Shown: in pieces, positions 10,163-19,790 of the stretch
How positions within the stretch are numbered: the stretch's first letter is position 1
Layout: every line of letters begins with the position of its first letter
Origin: Choanephora cucurbitarum
Lineage: Eukaryota; Mucoromycota; Mucoromycetes; Mucorales; Choanephoraceae
Length of the DNA: 32,114 nucleotides
Assembly: GCA_025331435.1 (NCBI GenBank)
Contig: JAIWNI010000179.1
Location: forward strand, 1-32,114
Direction of reading: 5' to 3'
Made by a program: the position numbers and the translations under genes
The notes under the pieces: model-generated
What the model was told of the DNA's origin: nothing
What the model saw: the letters and a program-made list of their open reading frames with translations, nothing else
Database searches by the model: none

Positions 10163-11847
10163 ATGAGCAACTCTTCTCAAAATTCACTTGTTAATTATAC
10201 TCCATCTACTGAAAGTTCAATCCACTCTTCACCAGCGGTCCTCCAACTTACTGAGGACATACGACCAGATTCACCTCAAACTAATGACAACAAAAACGAA
10301 GAATCAGAAGACGTCAATATGACTGATGTCAACTTAGAGGACACTAAGGAAAGACCAAAAGCAACAAACATCGATCAAGCTATACAGCAGCTTCTAGAAC
10401 AAATGGAAATTCTGACCTTGAAATCTGTCAATTCCATCAGTACAGATCAGTTCAGTAAAAATCATTCCCAACTTAAAGGAGTGAAAGCCAAGCTCAAGTA
10501 CGCTCTGGAATGTCAGAAGCTTCTGCAACCGCAAAATGAAGACAAACAACTTGTTGTGCCTCCCAATCTTCCTCTGATACAATGGAAAGGTGGTCCAATC
10601 CAAAATGAGAACGTTACTGTATTTGAAAATGTTAAAGCTTGTTTACGCAAGTTTGAAATGGTAGTCCAATCATATGGATTGAATGTCAACTGGCATTACA
10701 AACGTCTCTTGCCCATCTGTCTCTCTGACAAAATGAATTGCTGGTTCAGTGATTATCTCGCTCATAACAAAAACGTAACGTGGGAAATGATTTGCAAGGC
10801 TATCGACGAAAAGTACGGCATCTCAAACGACAAGTTGCAACAAGCAGCTACCAACAAGCTACTCAATATCAAAATGGGAAAAAACGAACATATCGATCAT
10901 TTCGTCGATCGATTTAATGCATTACGAAATGAAGCTCAAGTTTTCGACGAGCATATGTTATGCCAATTCTTCTTGGAAGCTCTTCAACCCAGACTATACG
11001 AACATCTTTCCTTGTTCAACGCCACAGCTTCCTCCAAAAACGAAACAAAATCAAGTATCTGGTTGAAGATGCTCAACGTCTGTACAACTGTATGGAAACA
11101 ATGCAATAGAAAAAAGAAAACACAAACGTAGAAAGAAAAAGAACTGTGATCAATCAAAATGAACGATTCTCCAAACGAGCAAAACTATTTTGCAGAAATC
11201 ACCTTAACTTAAACAACCACACTACTCAACAATGCCGATACAAAGGCAACAAACGTCCACTTTCTTTGAGCTATGCAGCCAAAAACAACTTGTGTTACAA
11301 ATGTAATCAACCTTACACCAAAGGTCATCTTTGCCAACGAAAAGTAGTTGAAAAAACAAAAAATATTGTACCAATGGATGTAGATGACTCTTCTGATGAA
11401 GAAAATGACCTCAAATTCAATGCAGTAAACGAATCAAATGAAATCTCCGAATGTAAGCAAAATGAAAATGACTTCTCTCTACCTCCTAAAGATTTATTAA
11501 ACAAAACGTCTATCTATTTGCCTTTAAAAATAGAAAATGTCAAGAATTTTGCGCTTCTCGATACTGGAAGTACAATTTCCTTAATGTCTATTAGTTTAAC
11601 AAACTATCTGAATGTGAATGAAATAAATAATGTTTCTACTTTAAAATATAATTTTATTTCGTTAGGTAAATCTGATATCAAAGTTAGACGTATTGGCAAA
11701 ACAAAAAGAGAATTGGAAATTTTCTATAATGATATTACCTGTCATGCTAAATTTGAAATATTTGACACAAACGACGTTCATGTTATTATAGGAATGAACA
11801 TTATGCGTGAATCAGGTATCGGAGTTACTGGTTTGACATACGATTAG
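10163..11847 (+). pseudogene. gag-pro: Gypsy Gag, zinc knuckle and aspartic protease
   Basis: ATG at 10163 is 42 bp after the LTR. The first about 290 codons are a typical Gag: acidic N-terminus, then a capsid-like region (KMNCWFSDYLAH...HIDHFVDRFNALRNEAQVF). Near 11030 the frame moves by one; the continuing frame reads KIKYLVEDAQRLYNCME, then meets a TAG before the next domain. From 11146 a nucleocapsid-type knuckle follows, CYKCNQPYTKGHLC (CX2CX7HX2C, a form common in gypsy elements), an acidic linker, and a retropepsin with ALLDTGSTISL holding the catalytic DTG. A stop (TAG 11845-11847) separates it from the RT region, where a sense codon is expected. Gag would assemble particles in the cytoplasm and the protease would mature the polyprotein. 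Confidence 0.88.
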
Positions 11848-11865
11848 GAAACCCCTGATCATGAT

Positions 11866-12637
11866 ATGGTTCAAGATCCGATTGACCCGAAAATGTATAC
11901 ACCCAACGAATCTCCTTATGGTAGCAAAGAAGAAAGAGAAAAAATGTACAATGTATTACAGCCATTTATTAATGCAAACGCAAACTTGGATCCAAGAGGT
12001 CACTGTAATTTACCTGGTAGTCTAATTGAACTTCCATTAAAGCAAGGAATCAAAAAGCCTTATAGCCGTCAATATGATATACCTCTGGTCCATCACCAAG
12101 CTGTTCGAGATCAAATCCAAAAATGGATCAATCATCGTGTTATACAACGCGCTGCTCCTAATACCGCTTTTAATAGTAGTATTCTAGTAGTTAAAAAGAA
12201 AATGCTAAAGGCGAATACACTGGAGATGTGCGTGTAGTCACTGACTGCAGACGCATCAACGCTTCTTTGAATCAATCCAGATTAGACACATTCCCTTTAC
12301 CTTTGATCTCAGATATTTACCGTAAAATGTCTTAATGCAAATTGTTTACAACGATCGATCTTTCTGCTTGTTTCCACAGCTTTAAGATCAAGAAGAGATT
12401 TGACCGTCAGCTCACATCATTTACTTTTGATAATGTTCAATACTCGTTTCGAAAAGCGCCCTTTGGATTAATTCCATTGAGCAGTGTAGTCCAAAGAACA
12501 CTCACAACGTTATTGTCAGACTTGCCCTATGTCACAGTCTTTGTAGATGACATTTCTGTCTGTACTCATAATGATCTGGACTATCATATAAAATGCATTA
12601 AAAAAGTTTGGTCACGTTTGACACAAGGTAACTTACG
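11866..12637 (+). pseudogene. pol: Gypsy reverse transcriptase, part before the LINE insertion
   Basis: N-terminal two thirds of the reverse transcriptase. Visible motifs: the RT entry region (LPLKQGIKKPYSRQYDIPLV), the substrate-binding strand DVRVVTDCRRIN reached after a frameshift near 12205, then TTIDLSACFHSFKIKK (motif A Asp) and the catalytic VTVFVDDISVC (FVDD in place of the usual YxDD). A TAA at 12333-12335 lies between the palm strands. The frame is cut at 12637 by the LINE and resumes at 19791 in phase. It makes cDNA from the element RNA in cytoplasmic particles. Confidence 0.9.
12623..12637. repeat. 15-bp LINE target-site duplication, left copy
   Basis: ACAAGGTAACTTACG at 12623-12637 is repeated perfectly at 19776-19790, directly after the LINE poly(A) run. 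The length and perfection fit target-primed reverse transcription. Confidence 0.96.
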
Positions 12638-13440
12638 GCATGGCTTCTTCCGCTAATATACACAAAGGGGCCTTTCAACCCCCGACTACCTTCAAAACGA
12701 CACGAAAGTCTTGGGTCGATGCTGTAAATGCAGGCATCAAACGCACCTCTTCTAAGACAGTCGACCCATCTACTATTAAGCCTACTGCTGAGCTGGGGCA
12801 CCTCACAGATAGCGCTGAACGTGATGCCTATCGTCATGTCGCGAGACCTTTTTTAAAAGGGATCCTTCCAAATTCTCTGCTCGCCGATATTACGCACATC
12901 AATAACATGGACAACTTTATTGACGAACTTTTCGAGTTCTGTGTTGGTAACGAACACCTATGGCTCGTCTCTGAATCACCCCGCCGAGAATACTCTCGAG
13001 TTTTTGCTGAATTTGTTGTTTCTCCTCTCAAGTATTCTACAATCCAACGTGAAGGTCTACATCTGAAGACCTTTGGCAAGATGTTGGCTTTTTCTTCTCT
13101 CTCATCTTCTTCTGAGATTTTGAAGATTACACTTTCAGGTCTTCCTGCTCAATACGGGTGTGGAGACGGTGGCTTAGCTCAGCTTCATCGTGATATGAAC
13201 AAAAATCTTATGCATTTTGGCAGAGTAGTTGATTGTGGTATTATCACCAATTCAAAGGGAATTTTTGCAGGCAGCGGTTATGTTGTCCTTGAGATTAAGT
13301 CTTCTGAGACATCAGACCCTTCTTTTCGTTCCTTATCTCATTTAATCGATTTGTCTTACCAACCTTTCGATTACTCATATGAGTCTGAACTAGTATTCAC
13401 CGGTTAACCCAGAGGGGAGTGAGTTCATTTTCTCCCGTCA

Positions 13441-13521
13441 TTTCCTCCCGAGGGAGCGAGTTGAGGGGAGTGAAGTGTCGATTTCCTCCCGAGGGAGTGA
13501 GTTGAGGGGAGTAAAGGCCAA
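13441..13521 (+). repeat. Two tandem copies of a 41-bp subterminal unit
   Basis: The unit starting TTTCCTCCCGAGGGAG at 13441 recurs at 13482, with GAGTTGAGGGGAGT in both copies. Related motifs (CTCACTCCCTCGGGAG, GGGAGTGAGTTCAGGGGAGT) lie in the opposite subterminal region at about 14748-14790. Subterminal iterons usually bind transposase. Confidence 0.8.
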
Positions 13522-14238
13522 ACTCACTCCCTTTAAGCCACCAGTTACACATTAAAAATCACAGATATCCATTTACGTTTTTTTTCTGAGCACAAGCTTC
13601 CAAAAAGAACAAATTCAGTTTCCGTTAGAACAGTTTAGGCATTCAACTTTCTAAAAATGATATCGATTTCTGAGTTTTATATTCATGTTGTACATTTCTT
13701 ACAAACCGAGAGTAAAGTGCAACAATTAAAACTATTCCCAATATGTTTTTGAACACAGATTGAGGAACAACACCCAAGCATGGAAAACACTTCTTTTTTT
13801 CCAAGCCAAAGTTTTTCTTAAGGCTAAAGCGGACAAATAAGATTAGGTGTCTTTTCAAAAAAAAAAAAAAAAAAAGCAAGAGCAAAGATTTTGTTTATTT
13901 TCTTTCTTCTTTTTTCAAAATTCTGAATAACTAGAATGTATGAGTTAGTCAATACGCCTTATAAGATACGTGTACCTAATCATATTTGATTTATTGTAGC
14001 TCTGTGTTTTCTATGTCTTGATACTATATGCTCATTTAGTTGCTTTGGAGATGCTTTTGTCTTGATTATAGTAGGTTTTTATCATATCTTATAGTATACT
14101 TTTACTTATTTGTTGCAGCATTTTTAGTCGCTTGAAGATAAGGCTGAATTATTAGATTTCCAGAAAGCAAAATTTACTGACGACACTGAAGACGGTTTGT
14201 CCTTACGGTATAAATAGTGCCTTCCATATCGATTGCTT

Positions 14239-14440
14239 GTAAAATGGTAATTATACATTTATTTTGTTGTTAGAATTTTATATTAACTTTACTTTTGATA
14301 CATTTAGTGTCTTGAGCTTCTCTAATATCGTTTTCTGTTCATTCAAGCGCTTGTACTTGTCTCTAGCTGCTTCCTTCCCTTTTGGTTGTATAGAAAGTCA
14401 ATACTTCTGCTTTGCAGAGTGGGCCCATCTTTTAGGCATG
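14239..14440 (-). pseudogene. Possible coding relic inside the TIR element
   Basis: On the minus strand a frame starts MPKRWAHSAKQKY (ATG at 14438-14440), meets a TGA, then continues open with a Lys-rich, probably helical segment (GKEAARDKYKRLNEQ) until a TAA near 14270. Composition looks protein-like rather than random for AT-rich DNA. The family is unknown. It might be a fragment of a captured host gene or of a former transposase. The plus strand at about 14125-14215 is also open (SLEDKAELLDFQKAKF), so strand choice is uncertain. Confidence 0.3.
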
Positions 14441-15561
14441 CTCAATTTTTTCCCATGAGCTGTACCCCTGCACCTAGGAAGCCTGTACAATTATAATACA
14501 TTCAGCCCCATCGGGGTATATATTCTATAAAATAAAAGCCAGTCATTATAACCCATAAAGCCCAATCAAAGTGCTATTTTTTTGATATTCAGAAGAATAT
14601 ATACCATATTGAGATAATTATAATGAACACAAGAGTCCTAATTGAGGCCAAAGCAATGAATACAAACATCCAAATCCGTCTTTTTGTGTTAGAAATTAAG
14701 GTTTGGACTCAATTTGTCTGTGCAACGCGAAAGGGAGAAAGTGAAAAAACTCACTCCCTCGGGAGTTATCAGGGAGTGAGTTCAGGGGAGTAAAACGTCG
14801 ATTTACTCCCCTCTGAGTTAATCGGTGATTACTCAACGATTTCGAAAGGGTTCAGGTTAAGACTACTTGGGCTTCAATGCCTCCTTTCTGGCGCTACTGT
14901 CACAGTTCTGAACATGCATTAGCTGATTGCATTACGAGGCGCAAGGCTACTACCTGCTACAATTGTAATGCAACAGGTCACATCTCACGAGTTTGTCCCA
15001 GGAAGAACATTGGTACAGGAAAGAAACGCAAGACACCTGTCCCCATTGTTACTGAGCCTGTTCAACAGGTGGTGAACTACTCGGCTTCTATGGGGGTTTC
15101 CGCAACAAGTAGTTCTACTTCACCCTCTTCGAACCCTTCCATGCATGCTAACTCTGAGCTTGAGAACTCATTCACAGAACAATCGACACCTTCAGTCGGA
15201 TCAGTCAAGAAGGTCACGCTATTGTTGAATCACACTCGTCAGTCTCAGCGCCTAGTTGAGCGCCATTCTTCTCTTGAGATTCAAGATTGTGTACCCACTC
15301 AGACATCTTTATCTTCATCTCAAGCAATATGTAAACACTGTGGACTGCAAGGGCATAGTCGCACCAATAGCAAGCATTGCCTTAAAAACCCTAAATACCT
15401 GAACGAATCTAGCCCCTCTCCAGAGCCTTCCCTCTTTGACAAATCTGATTTGGATATTGATATGAATGACTCGCTTCCAGATACTCAATTACCTTCTATT
15501 GTTGAATTTGAGTCAGGCACCGACTCGCTTCTGGGTGACCAACCCTCCTCTCAATAATCTA

Positions 15562-18500
15562 ATGAGTTTTGAAACTTTATCCTCTCCGCTCCTTTATAAC
15601 CCTTCCTTATCATCTTCACCCTTTCGCCGTCCTGTTCACCTTAAAATGGGAACTCTTAACTGTCGTAGTATTGCTAAGACAGCCAACCCCAATGTTCGTT
15701 CATCTTTCATCCGCCATTTGCGCACACACTCCTTCGATATTCTAGCTCTCCAAGAAACGCACACTGACGATGTGCTCTTACAACAAACACTTCATCAACA
15801 ATTCCAAGCTCGAAACAGCAACTGGTCCGCTCACTGTGGTCTGATCTGTTTTCATCCAGATATTGAATTTTCTAACTCGTTCATCAGTCGATGTGGTCGT
15901 CTTATCAACACAACCATTACCCATCGCTCAAACCTTTTTGATCCCTTCACCCTCACAGTTGTCTATTTTCCTGCCAATAGTGGTGAACGATCAAGCTTTC
16001 TCACCTCAGCTTCTATTACTACCTTCTTCCCACCCACACCATCACGTCAAGTGATTCTGGGTGATTTTAACTATTCATATGCCAGCCACTTCCTTAGTCT
16101 TCCTCGTAGAGCACCCCAAGAATGGCTTGATATATTGATCGGTTTTTTGTCGATGCCATCACTTCTGCTGGCCAGCTTGCATTGCCCACCTTTTAGAGCC
16201 ATAGAGGTACATCGTGTATTGATTACGGTTTTGTTACAAAAGATATGTTTTCAAGTGTCCTGTATAATCGCAATCAAGTTGACTTTTTGCCTCTTGAGTG
16301 GACAGATCATAGGCTATTATCACTACACCTCCGTCTCCAATCATCGTCCTCTCCTTCTTCATCTGCTACCTCGATAGGTAACGGTTTCTGGAAAGCACAC
16401 CCTCGACCAGCCAAGGATGTTATCTTTCAGGCGAAGCTGAACTCCCGCTTGTCCGAGCCAGTAGCTAGTTTTCCTTTACATTTTTCTACCTCTCTTAAAT
16501 GGGAACATTTAAAGCATTTCACTGCCAAAACAGCAAGAGCATATTCTCGCCGTCAAGCTTTTTCCCTTTCTCGCGCTGAAGCTCTGCTCCAAAGAAAGCG
16601 GTCTAAGATTGAATCGAATTTGATCCGTGATCCATCTTTGTATTCTGAACTTTCTCCTTTGTTAAAAGTAGTACAAGAGAAACTGTCATCTTTACAACAT
16701 TACCATGTGGAAAATTTGGCTTTGAAGGCAGGTATCCGATGGCGTGAAAAAGGAGAACTTTCTGCAGGTTACCTTAAGCGAACTGCCTCGGCAAGACTCT
16801 CTAAGTCTATTATCCCTCCACTCCAGCATTCAGCCTTAAACCGTGTTTGTCAAACCAAAGAGGAAATGCTTGATTCAGCTTTTATCTTTTATGATAAACT
16901 TTATTCTCCGGCACCAATTGACGTCGATGCTGTTGAATCTCTCTTGAACTCAATACCTTCGTCGGCTCATATTTCAAGTTCTGATTCTAACTTACTACTT
17001 GAGAGAATTACTTTTGATGAATTAGTAGACGCCTTTTCCCGTTGTCCTTCTACAAGCAGCCCCGGATTAGATGGATTACCTTACGAAATCATCAAGCTGA
17101 TTGTAGTCCATCCATCCTGCCGCGAAATTGCCCTGCAGGTTTTCAATGACGCCTTACTCTATGGCATCTTTCCTCCGTCTTGGTTGTCTACTTCTGTTTG
17201 TCTACTGCCGAAAAAGGGAGATTTGACAGATCTAAAGAATTGGCGTCCAATTTCCTTGATCAACACTGATGCGAAGGTTTTCACCCGTATCCTGAATGCG
17301 CGCTTTCTTTTAGTTACAGATGACCTAATCAATCCCTACTAGTCTGGTTTTGTTCGAGGCCGCTTCATCGCTGATAACGGTCTTTTGATGAAGTTGCTGA
17401 TGGAGCATGCCCGCCTCACTCACTCCCCTGCGATCGCTCTACTTTTGGATCAAGAGAAAGCCTACGATCGGGTACATCCCCATTATCTACAGCTTGTACT
17501 GGAACGGTTCGGTTTTCCATCAGCAATTATTAACAGCATCACCTCGCTCTTCTTTTCCACCCAATTGTCTGTCAATGTCAACGGCTTTCACTCACCTTCT
17601 GTATTACAAAGGCGAGGCCTACGACAGGAAGATCCGCTCTCGCCGGTTCTGTTCAACCTAGCTTTCGAACCTCTCTTGAGGTCTATTCTTTCCGCCCCAC
17701 TTTTGAACGGGATTTCTCTGCCTTCTCCTTTGACGTCGTCACTAACTCTTGAGTCGGACCCGACTAAATTGCTCGCCTACGCGGATGATATCGCCTGTTT
17801 TCTTAATAATAACAGCGAACTCCAACACCTTCTCTCCTTGTTGTCTACCTACTCCAGGGCTTCCAACGCACAAGTCAACTATCACAAGACTCAGGCTCTT
17901 TCCTTGTCTGGTATTCGAAGTCAATTTATGGCCAATTGGGCTTCTCCCTTAACGGAGGGCCACATTACTCAATGGCATGACTCTTCTTCTGTTGGTCCTA
18001 TCATTTACTTGGGTTATCCCTTGTTCACCTCCTCTCATCAGCGAGACTTCTTTCTCTCCTCTTTACTTGAGAAGATCAGTGCTGCTTGTGATATACATAA
18101 GGGTCGTCAATTATCAGTTCGAGGCCGAGTCACCGTAACGAACTCGCTGATTCTATCAAAGCTTTGGCATGTTCTCCGTGTGGTCTCTGTACCTTTGTCC
18201 TTCTTTGATAACCTCCGATCCATTATTTCGGCATTCATATCATACCGCATTTTTCCACGGATGAGCTACTTTACTATGTGCCTGCCAAGATCGAAAGGCG
18301 GCTTAGGTTTGCTGAACGCACAACAACAACAGGGCGCTCTCCAACTTAGATGATTAGTTCCACTCCTTACCGATTTCCAAATCGACACTGTGTCATCAAC
18401 CTTTTCTTTGGATCCTGATTCTACTGCAATTTCCTCTATCGTCTTGACCCGCATGTTGAATTTCTTTCATCATCATGCTTCAGACTCTCTTGATTATCGC

Positions 18501-19607
18501 TTACCCTTCTTGTTCCCTGCTCTACGCCCACAGCCTCTCAGAAACATCAACAGCGCCTTCTCGCTGCTTTTCAGAGCTTTGGACTCTCTGTCACACCTGT
18601 TTAGAACGGTCGTTGTCACTGCTGCCACCTGCCTCACTTTGCCATTGTCATCAGTTGTCACACCGAGTACTTTAACTCATGTCCCCGAACAGCTTTACTC
18701 TCTTCCGGTGTCATTCTTGTACGAGCATAATCCTGAACGGGACTTCTGCCTTCGTCCTATTGCCTCTCGCACGCGCCTGGTTCGTTACCCTACTTTGTGC
18801 AGACGCTTACATCGAATGGTCAGTACTAATGTCATCAAGTTCGCCGAATTCCTCATCCGTGCCTTTATTCCTCCTCGTTTTGCTGCTTTAGGCTGTCATC
18901 CTTTTACGCCTGTCTCTGACCATCGTCTCTTTGACCTACATCCGTTCCTCTCTTGCCTCCTTTTGAACTTGCCATCTTCTGTTTCTCTGCTCACAAGACC
19001 ACTCTACCGGAGTATGTGCTTGCCTACTACCGCCAAGCCATCCACTCTCCCCTCTTTACCGGTGAAATCTTGGAAGTTCTTTTGGCAGATTCCTCTATCC
19101 CACCATGCTCGTACCAGTCTGGTTCCGTACTATCCATGGAAAGATCACCTACTCGGAAAATCATGCATGAATGGCTCCAGTCTAAATTTCCTTCTCCGGC
19201 CTGTCCAGTTTGTAAACATGCAGTGGAGGACTTTGACCATTTTGTCTTTTCTTGCCCACCGAAACTCCAGATCTGGCAGAGAGTGTGGCATACTTTCTTT
19301 GATAGCTCTGTAGATTTGTCTGTTAACAACCTTTCGTTGAAACAAGCCATCCTCAAGCTCGAATTTCCATCTCTTTCCGCCTCTTCTCACCCGTCCTCTC
19401 ATTTCGCTTCCCTGCTTATCGGCTTTACTTTACAGAGTATATGGCGCGCTTATTGGACTCTTGTTTTTGAAAGATTGTCCCTTCTCACCTGAGACTGTTT
19501 ACACCACAATTCTTGCTTCCACTCATACCGCCAACCAAGAGTCCCTTGTTGCCAAGGGCATCCCACATCGTCCTCTTCCCCCACTTTTACTCGATGACCA
19601 TGTTTAG
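15562..19607 (+). pseudogene. LINE ORF2: endonuclease, reverse transcriptase, C-terminal zinc knuckle
   Basis: EEP-type endonuclease first: MGTLNCRSI, ALQETH (catalytic Glu), VILGDFN, and WTDHRLLSL (catalytic Asp-His), with frameshifts near 16125 and 16200. The reverse transcriptase follows: SPGLDGLPYE, LPKKGDLTDLKNWRPISL, LLLDQEKAYDRVH (motif A), RGLRQEDPLSPVLFN (usual RQGDPLSP, Gly to Glu) and LAYADDIACFL (YADD). TAG at 17340-17342 replaces the near-invariant Gln before SGFVRGR, and TGA at 18351-18353 replaces an expected Trp. A C-terminal CPVCKHAVEDFDHFVFSC motif lies near 19200, reached by a frame change between about 18530 and 18950. The last segment, in another frame, ends at TAG 19605-19607. 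ORF2 nicks target DNA and primes cDNA there. It is inactive as written. Confidence 0.92.
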
Positions 19608-19775
19608 GCATCCCTTTTTAGCGTTCATCTTCTATTTTACTTTTATTTTCTTATATAACTAACCAAAACACAAAATCCCCTAAAAAACATTTTAAAATGA
19701 AAAAACCCAAAAACATAGTTGTGACTTGTCATGCAAGCACTTAATAAAAGTGAGCCTTTGTGCCCCTAAAAAAAA
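19608..19775 (+). other. LINE 3' UTR with polyadenylation signal and A tail
   Basis: 168 bp after the ORF2 stop, rich in short A runs, with AATAAA at 19743-19748 and an A9 run at 19768-19776 meeting the target-site duplication. This is the expected 3' terminus of a TPRT insertion. Confidence 0.85.
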
Positions 19776-19790
19776 ACAAGGTAACTTACG
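19776..19790. repeat. 15-bp LINE target-site duplication, right copy
   Basis: Perfect copy of 12623-12637. The gypsy RT frame continues in phase immediately after it (codon split across the junction). Confidence 0.96.

Larger units (their letters stand above)
13396..14829. mobile_element. 1.43-kb terminal-inverted-repeat element with TA duplication
   Basis: Flanked by TA at 13394-13395 and 14830-14831. Left end TTCACCGGTTAACCCAGAGG and the reverse complement of the right end ATCACCGATTAACTCAGAGG align without gaps, the match continuing through GGAGTRA. Subterminal GGGGAGT/CTCCC motifs are repeated at both ends. Removing the element and one TA rejoins LINE ORF1 in frame (codon GTA 13393-13395 to CTC 14832-14834). 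A TTAA inside the inverted repeat mimics a piggyBac site but does not rejoin the frame. TA duplication suggests a Tc1/mariner-like mover acting in trans. No transposase was recognised inside. Confidence 0.85.
12640..15557 (+). pseudogene. LINE ORF1, nucleic-acid binding protein, split by a TIR element
   Basis: Two pieces: 12640-13395 and 14832-15557. The pieces are in the same frame once 13396-14831 is subtracted. The N-terminal half includes a possible RRM-like fold (ITLSGLPAQYG ... GSGYVVLEI). The C-terminal half has CCHC knuckles: a first one whose leading Cys is Trp (FWRYCHSSEHALADC, TGG at 14889-14891), a perfect CYNCNATGHISRVC, and a later CKHCGLQGHSRTNSKHC. A Ser/Thr-rich linker lies between. 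ORF1 proteins coat the LINE RNA and act as chaperones. The stop at 15555-15557 is 4 bp before the ORF2 ATG, suggesting reinitiation. Confidence 0.88.
12638..19775 (+). mobile_element. L1-like LINE retrotransposon inserted in the gypsy RT
   Basis: Non-LTR retrotransposon with ORF1 (zinc knuckles) and ORF2 (apurinic-type endonuclease, reverse transcriptase, C-terminal CCHC). It begins 2 bp before the ORF1 ATG and ends with an AATAAA at 19743-19748 and an A run at 19768-19776. Without the 1,436 bp of inner insertion it is about 5.7 kb. It is in the same orientation as the host gypsy. ORF2 carries stops at 17340-17342 and 18351-18353 and at least two frameshifts. Mucoromycota carry a LINE family (Grem-LINE1) concentrated around centromeres in Mucor; membership is plausible but not tested. 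Confidence 0.95.

Noticed and set aside
13404..14821. TTAA duplication implying a piggyBac element
   Set aside because: The inverted repeat continues outside TTAA, and excision there leaves LINE ORF1 out of frame with an immediate stop; TA boundaries rejoin it.
17742..19402. Minus-strand open frames within LINE ORF2
   Set aside because: They are antisense shadows of the RT/C-terminal region without start context or domain features.
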